Assembly: GCA_026770585.1 (NCBI GenBank)
Contig: MU646306.1
Location: forward strand, 644,633-679,976
DNA length: 35,344 nt
Direction: 5' to 3'
Source: Baffinella frigidus
Lineage: Eukaryota; Cryptophyceae; Cryptomonadales; Baffinellaceae
Part shown: positions 22,901 through 30,500 of the stretch, in pieces
How positions within the stretch are numbered: position 1 is the stretch's first letter
How the letters are laid out: the number at the start of each line of letters is the position of its first letter
The notes under the pieces: model-generated
What the model saw: the letters and a program-made list of their open reading frames with translations, nothing else
What the model was told of the DNA's origin: nothing
Databases searched by the model: none
Made by a program: the position numbers and the translations under genes

Positions 22901-24513
22901 GTTCACCTGTGTGCGCACTCAGTCAGCTGCTGACATAGGGTCACCTGCTTTACTACCTGTATTCCCCACCACGCAGATATCCCATCTATATCTGGGGTGA
23001 CTACGGGGGCTTTGTTGGACTGTACCAGCTACGTCCATGTGTTCACCTGTGTCGGCCCGTTTCGGTCAGCAAAGCGTCAGCTGTGTATGCGATACGTCAG
23101 CTGGTGACTGCTATGGTTTAGGGTTAGGTGCTGACTGCTGGGGTTTAGGGTTCGGGTTTAGGGTTCAGGGTAGCTGGTGAGCGACGAGGGCTGTGTTGGA
23201 CGTTGATGTGCTTCCACAAGAGGAGCCCACGCGCCCTCAGGTCATTCCGTGGTACCATACCTCACGCAAAATAAAGCTGAACCCGAGGAGGCGTCTAGAA
23301 TAAGAAGACGGATAGGCGCGGGGGAAGAACATCATGCGATAGCAGGGCCCGCAAACTACGCTGACTCCGAGAAGGTATTCTGATGTGTTTACACGAACAC
23401 GGGTCGAGGGGAGGAGATCGGGGAGGACCGTCATGCGATAGCAGGGGTTGGTCCACCACTCGTTCTTCTTCCCCGGGCACCCCCCCGAGTTGATTCCCGC
23501 ATCCTGGTTTAGGGTTTAGGGTTTAGGGTTTAGGGTTTAGGGTTTAGGGTTTAGGGTTTAGGGTTTGGGGGTTTGGGGTTTGGGGTTTGGGGTTTGAGGT
23601 GTGGGGTTTGGGGTTTGGGGTTTTGGGGTTTAGGGTTCAGGGTTTAGGGTCTAGGGTCTAGGGTTTAGGGTTTAGGGTTTAGGGTGCAGGGTTTAGGGTT
23701 TGAGGTTTAGGGTCTAGGGTTTGGGATTGAGGGTTTAGTTGTTGGGGTTGAGGGCTTACACAGCGGCCCTTGACAAGCCTCTCGGACCAGAAGGAGGGGA
23801 ACAGGATGCACACACAGCGGGCTACTCTTGGGACAAATCGTCAAAGGTAAGACAGTTTTCGTCACCTTGTCCGTGGGAACCCCTCCTATGTCCCTACGGA
23901 TGGCCTACCGTAGGGTCCTAGGTGATATCGCGTATGGGATATTCAAAATCACTTGGAAGTCCGCTGTGTGGGTTTAGGGCGTAGGGTATACCCAGCGGCC
24001 TTTGACGAGCTCCTCGGACCAGGAGGAGGGGAAGAGGATGCACACATAGAGCGTGTTGAAGTACTTGCACCTGAGAACGCGAAGACCGACCATCAATCTT
24101 AGGTACTGCCTGTGAGTCTTGGGTACTAACTAAGTAACCAAGTAACCAATTGACTAAGTAACCGAGTAACTGAGTAACTGAGTAATTACCTAACTAACTG
24201 ACTAACTAACTGACTAACTAACTAACTAACTGACTGACTGACTCACTGACTAGTCAACTATCAGAACAGCCCTTAAACAGTTCCTCGGACCAAGAGGAGG
24301 GGAACAGGATACACACGTAGAGCGTGTTGGAGTATTTGCACCTGCGGTTTGGGGTTTGGGTTTGAGGGTTTAGGGTTTAGGGTTTAGGATTTAGGGCGTG
24401 AGGTTTTGGCACGCAATGCCCTTGAGGATGCACACGTAGAGTGTGTTGAAGTACTTGCACCTGATAACGTGGAGACCATCGAGTCTCAGGTACTTATTAA
24501 CTAACTAACTAAT

Positions 24514-24550
<37 letters not shown>

Positions 24551-27500
24551 GAATAAATAAGCTTGCACCTGATAACGCGAGTGATGCCGGAAGCCAACAT
24601 TAGCGGATGATGCTGGAAGCCAACGTTAGACAATCACTTGTTTCGACGCGATGCAGGTACAAAACAATACAATCATTGGTTGGGGAAGAGGTTGCACACG
24701 TAGAGTGTGTTGAAGTACTTGCGCCTGGCTTATGGTTTAGGTTTGAGGGTTTGGGGTTTCGGGATTAGGGTTTGGGGTTTAGAGTGTAGGATTTAGGGTT
24801 TACGGTGTCGGCACGCGAGGCCCTTCCTTTCTGAGGATGCACACGTACAGCGTGTTGACGTACTCGCACCTTCGCACGCGAAGACCATCGAGTCGTGTGT
24901 GATCTAGACCAGATCAACACAGACAAACCTCCTCACACGACACGGTAAGGTCAAATGTATTGACTATCTCCGTTCCTGTCAACAAAATTCTCTACACAGA
25001 TATTTTACTTCAACTCCCATGATCCAATTGAGTGCATTTTGTTGGCAGGCATCAATTAACACGTTCTCTCAGACAAAGTCGGGAGGGCACAGTCGGGGAC
25101 TTGTAGAGGGGTCAGTGGGGGGGGCGCGAACCAGTCTTCGAAGAGTATCCAAAACATGCCGTCGTCTGCCGGTTGGTAGTCTCTGCAAACGCCCCCACCC
25201 AGAATCAGCCTCCACAATCTTCCCGGGTGGGTAAACTTGCCAACGGGAAAAAAATCGCTGCCCGCGTCAGGCAAGAGTGGTGGGTACGAAGTCGCCCGGA
25301 ACCCCCCCGATCGCAAACACCTAAACCTAAACCCAAAACCCTAAAGTGGTTGATAATCCCTGCGCCCGCCCCCGCCCGGAATCAGCCCCACCGATCGCAA
25401 ACACCCCACAAAGCGGGCTTCCAAGAAGATTTCGCCCATAAATCTGGTCGAGATGTCGGTTGATAGTCCCTGCGCCCGCCCGCTCTCTGAATCACCCCCC
25501 CCCCCCGATCACAAACACCGGCGTGTGCCATACTCAAGCCTAGATCATAAACGGGGGATACAAATGGAGCCGGGTGTGTCAGACAAACCTGGTTTGTACC
25601 TAGCTCTGCCGTATTCGTGTTGACCGACTATTCTCGAGTTGACAAGCTTGGTCTGCGATCATCACCTTTGGAGTGAACAGAGCCCGGGCTCGCTACATCG
25701 ATGCGCCCACACACACCGAGAGAGAGCTGGGGTGTGGGGGGGGCACATCTGAAACATGTCGTACAAAAACGCTGCCCGGGTCAGCCAAGAGTGGTATGTA
25801 CGGGTATGGGGGTCGCGGAGTACGGTTCCGGGGGAACGGGTTAGGTGTTTGGGGTTTAGGGTTCGGGTTTAGGAGTGAGGGGGCCACCGCATCCAATGGG
25901 GTGCGACACACGTGGTGGGTACGGAGGGGGGGCGCTGAGATGCCCCCCTGAACCGAACTGCGACCTTGCCCGAATCATGTCACCCAAAACTCGATTCGGC
26001 AACTTTCGAAACTCGATTCGGCAACTTTCGAGGGGGGGGGCTGAGGGTGGTACCGCATCCACTGGGGGGCGTCAGGGTCGAGGTTTGACCACTCTGGCGC
26101 GTAGTCCGCCCACCGCCCGCACCACTCCTTCATCCCCCACGGGTTCCGCACCTGTGCCCATCCACGTTTCAACCAAAACCTGAAATTAGGCCGGAACATG
26201 CTAGGGGCCCTGCGGCCTGCCATAGTCAATACCGTGGGCGTGACTGCCCTAATTCCAGCTCGTCATCCTGTGAGTTTGCGTTGTTCTCGAATTGCACGAC
26301 TGCGGACTGACTAGCGTCCACACCACAACATCATCCCCCACGGGTTGCGCACCTGGTTGATGGTTTAGTGTTTAGTGTTTCGTGTTTAGTGTTTAGTGTT
26401 TGGTGTTTAGTGTTCAAAATTGGGAGTTGAGGGTGTAGAGTTTAGGGTATAGAGCTTGGGGTTCAGGATGCGGGGTTTAGGGTTCAGGGCTCGTGGTTTC
26501 GGCTGTAGGCTTTAGGTTTCAGGGTTCGCGATCCGCATTCGTGTTCATCCCGACTCGCACGACTGCTGCCGGACTCGAAGATTCCCAGGAGCAAATCATG
26601 CGCGGGGTAGTTCTCGTCTTGGTATTGTCGAAATGGGCTCCGCGCGGAAAAAATCGAGGTCAGGTCAGCAACATTTTTATTTTTTTGCCTTTTTGTGTCA
26701 TCTTATGGGTGGGAGGTGCTATTTTGAGATAAAAATCATGCCTAAGATAGCACAAAAGTCCATTTTTGGAAAAAAAACTTATTTCCTGACCTGACCTCGA
26801 TTCCGCGCGAAGCCCATTTCCACAATAATCAACCTGCCGGGATGGTCAACAGTCGCACGGGAGAAGCCCCGTTCACCGGGAGAAAGCGCAGACGTCGATT
26901 TGATCTCGAAAGATAACTGAATCAGTTCCCTAATTAGCGTTTTCATTTAATTGGGAGGCCTAAGTACATTTGCTATGCCCTATCTAATTTCTCCTATGCA
27001 ACCTCCTATTGAAAAGGAACTGATTCAGTCATCTTCCGAAATGAGATTCGTGAGAGAACACACGCGCGACGCTGTGTCGGCCGGCGTGCTCCCGGATGAT
27101 CTGTTTTGTAAAGCAACTGACGTACTGGTGTAGATAGTGTAAAGCAACGGATGCACTATTGCGCGAGGCTGAGTCGTCTGGGGGTGACGCACGGGTTCCC
27201 AGCCTGGACTGATGCAGAGCGAAAGAGAGAGAAGCTGCTATTGTAAAGCAGCTGGCGGTCAAGGACGTGACGCCGCTAGTGTAAAGCAACACAAACAGAG
27301 GCGTCCGCACCTGGAGGAATCAGAGGTCCTTATGCTTCTTGATGTCGACGATCCCGTACGCGTGCCCCCGGATGATCCGCATTGTAAAGCGATTGCTGCA
27401 TATATTGTAAAGCAACTGATGCGATATTGTAAAGCAACACGCTGTTATAGTAAAGCAATTGACGCTGCTAGTGGTGCGCTTTTGTAAAGCAACTCATGCA

Positions 27501-30500
27501 GCGGCGTCCGCACCTGCAGGAACCGGAGGTCCTTATGCTCCTTGACGTCGATGATCCCATACGCATGCCCCCGGATGATCCCACCATCGAACGCCACCTC
27601 CCGCTTCTGCCCCCGCGGGAGGGAGTAGCAGCACCCGCAGAGAGACCCCTGCCCCGCGGTGTGATTGGTGAGGGTGTTGATCAATGGGGTGTGTAGCACA
27701 GGAGAAGCCACCTCCCGCTTCTGCCCGCGCGGGAGCGGGTAGCAGCACCCGCAGAGAGACCCCTGCGGTGTGTTGAAGGAGGCGATGCGCGAGATGGAGG
27801 GGGGGGCGTGCTGGTGACCCCCGTGTCCGTGCGGTGCATTTTGGTGAGTTGCGGAATGTGGTGCAGGTGTGTTGACACAGGAGGAGCCGCCTTGCGCTTC
27901 TGCCCGCGCGGGAGAGAAGTAGCAGCACACCTATCGAGAAGCGCGGGAGAGAATTGGCAGAACCCGCCCAGCGACTCCTGCCCCGTATCCGAACGTAGGA
28001 AATCCCTATACTCCTGCCCCGTATCCGTACGTAGGAAATCCCTAGGAAATCTCTATACCCGGAACTTCCAGGGAATTCCTATTCCCGGATTCCCTACCCC
28101 CGAACCCCGAGACCTTAGACGGGTACTGTTTAGTGAGGGCGGTGCGGAATGGGGTGTGTGGGTTAACACGGGAGACGCCACATCCCGCGACTGTCCGTGG
28201 CAGGCACCGAACAGCAAGTAGCAAGCCGAAACCGCAGCACGCCCCCCTGAAAATCCATTTTCAAATGGGGGCTGGGCTTGATCTGACATGCGGTGATTTC
28301 GTGTTTAACATGCGCTGATTTTGTAAAGTGTGAAGTGGGTCTTTCAAGAGGGGGGCGTGCCTGCTTCATCCATAGTTTGAGCTTCTGCCAGAGGAAGCCG
28401 TTCGCGCACTCGTCCCGCACCTGTGTTCGTGTTCTGGGTCAGCTGCTTTCAGGGTCAGTTGCTTTACAACCTTTGCATCAGTTCTTTTACGATACGGATT
28501 TGAGCTTTTGATACAGGATACGGATTTGAGCGTTTGCTACAGGAATCCGTTCGCGCACTTATCCCACACCTGCGTTAGCGTGCACAGATTAGGGTTGAGG
28601 GTTAAGGATTGAGATTTGGGGTTTGGGGTTGGGGTTTGGGGTTGAGGGTTTAGGGTGGAGGGTTTAGGGTTGAGGGTTTAGGGTTGAGGGTTTAGGGTTT
28701 AGGGTTTTAGAGGAAGCCGTTCGCGCACTCGTCCCGCACCTGCATGCGTGTTCAGGGTTTGAGGTTCAGGGTTTGGGGTTTGGGGTTTGGGGTTTGGGGT
28801 TTGGGGTTCAGGGTTCAGGGTTCAGGGTTCAGGGTTCAGGGTTCAGGGTTGAGGGTTTGAGACTTAGGGTTTAGGGGTTCAGGGTTGAGGGTTAAGGGTT
28901 CAGGGTTCAGGGTATGCCACACGCGCCACATTTAGCGGCCCATTTTGGTCTTTTCAAGGAAAGAGGGTCGGGGGTGGGGGGTCCGAATACCTGGGGGTCG
29001 CTGAGGTTCACAACCTGAGGATCTCCTCCTGTCAGGTCTTTGAGCGCCATCGTCATGGTCCCTGCGTCCAACGGAAACGGTTACAAAACGTCATGGTCCA
29101 TGTGTTCAACGGAAACGGTTACAAAACGGCAACAGGGACGGTTACAGACGTCATGGTCCCGGTCTGGGGATACAGCCCCGTGTAGGATGACCGTAGTGAC
29201 TTGACACAGTCACGTCCACTATCCCTGAGGTGGCCAGTAGGCTCATACACCCTACTGTTAGAGCCGGCATTGTCCCAACGAGCACGGTCGTAGGGTTTCG
29301 GGTGTGGGGTATTTGGAGGGGAGGTTGTGGGAATGTGGGCATGGTTTGTTTAGGGACCTGTCTCGAGGTTGCGGAAGCAGCGGCGGTCTCAGTCTATTTG
29401 GGCTCACCAATTTCGCTCACCCGGGCTCTTTTCAACTCCAAAGTTGACAGATGTGTACCACACACCCAACATGTCAACTTACCAATACTCCGTAAACCCC
29501 AGTGAGGCAGGGCTAGGACCAGCATCGAGGTTCCGGTAGCATCGTCCGTTCATCAGAACCCCCCTCCCCCCTAGGGACCGCCATAGGGCCCTAGGTATAG
29601 GCCTACTGTAGGGTCCTAGGGGGTGGCGGTTTCTTACGAGCGAGGTACCCCTGTAATGGTATCCTGTCCAGTGCAAATGCTGCTCGGGTGTGGCAACCGT
29701 GGTGCAATGTAAATCGACCTTGGCTTTTCAATAGGACCCCCCTATGTCCCTACCGGTTTGATCCGTAGGGCCTATGGATTACGTTGAGATGGACTGTTCC
29801 CTTCTCGCTCGGCAGCGGTACCTGTCTCGAGGTTGCGGTAGCATCGTCCGTTCATCTTCGCGTACGCCTTCTCGACGAGCATCACCCAGATCTCGTTGGG
29901 CTGCGTCGACCGCGCGTACAGCGGCAGCCCTGTCCCCACCTGGTCCCAGTAAAGCGTAAAGCCGCTTTCAGTGTGTGCCAGTAAAGTAAAGTCACTTTCG
30001 GTAAGCGCCAGTAAAGTCACTTTCAGTAAGCGCCAGTAAAGTCACTTTCAGTAAGTGCCAGTAAGGCCACGTTCCCTCGCCGGGTGCCGTATCGTTTCTG
30101 TACCAAGCTCGTGCAAGCGGCAGCTCTGTCCCCACCTGTAAAGCCACTTTAAAGTCACTTGCTCGCCAGTAAAGTCACTTTTTATTGCCAGTAAAGTCAC
30201 TTTATCGCTCATCGTACAGCGGCAGCCCTGTCCCCACCTGTAAAGCCACTTTTAGTAAGCGCCAGTGAGGCCACTTGCAGTAAGCGCCAGTAAAGTCACT
30301 TGATCGCCAGTGAAGTCCCTGCTTATCGCCAGTAGAGTCACGTGCGCCAGTAAAGTCACTTTATCACTCGGCGTTCAGCGGCAGCCCTGTCCCCACCTGG
30401 GGCCAGTAAAGCCAGTCAGGTGTATCTCTCGCCGGCTGCCGTATCGTGTGTGCGTATACGCACGAAAAACTCGAAGCGCCCGTCCTTCCCACGGTGCGTA

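Larger units (their letters stand above)
26152..27513 (-). repeat. Intron 7: two inverted-repeat elements and TGTAAAGCAA minisatellite
   Basis: Exon 8 acceptor copy at 26326-26356, a TTTAGTG array (26366-26415), inverted-repeat elements at 26612-26836 and 26903-27047, exon 7 donor copies (27085-27115, 27302-27380) and about nine dispersed TGTAAAGCRA units between 27105 and 27492. Confidence 0.8.
29062..29821 (-). repeat. Intron 4: exon-4 donor copies alternating with MITEs
   Basis: Short exon 5 acceptor copies at 29091-29162 with ACGGAAACGGTTACAAAACG repeats. Then an exon 4 donor copy (29356-29378), MITE-A (29373-29518), a second exon 4 donor copy (29524-29552) and an inverted-repeat element (29552-29655). 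A CCCTATGTCCCTACCG..CGTAGGG block at 29735-29775 is MITE-B-like. Confidence 0.82.

Noticed and set aside
22336-22938. Plus-strand 200-residue open frame
   Set aside because: Antisense to exon 12 and its tandem copies; the repeated residues come from the DNA repeat.
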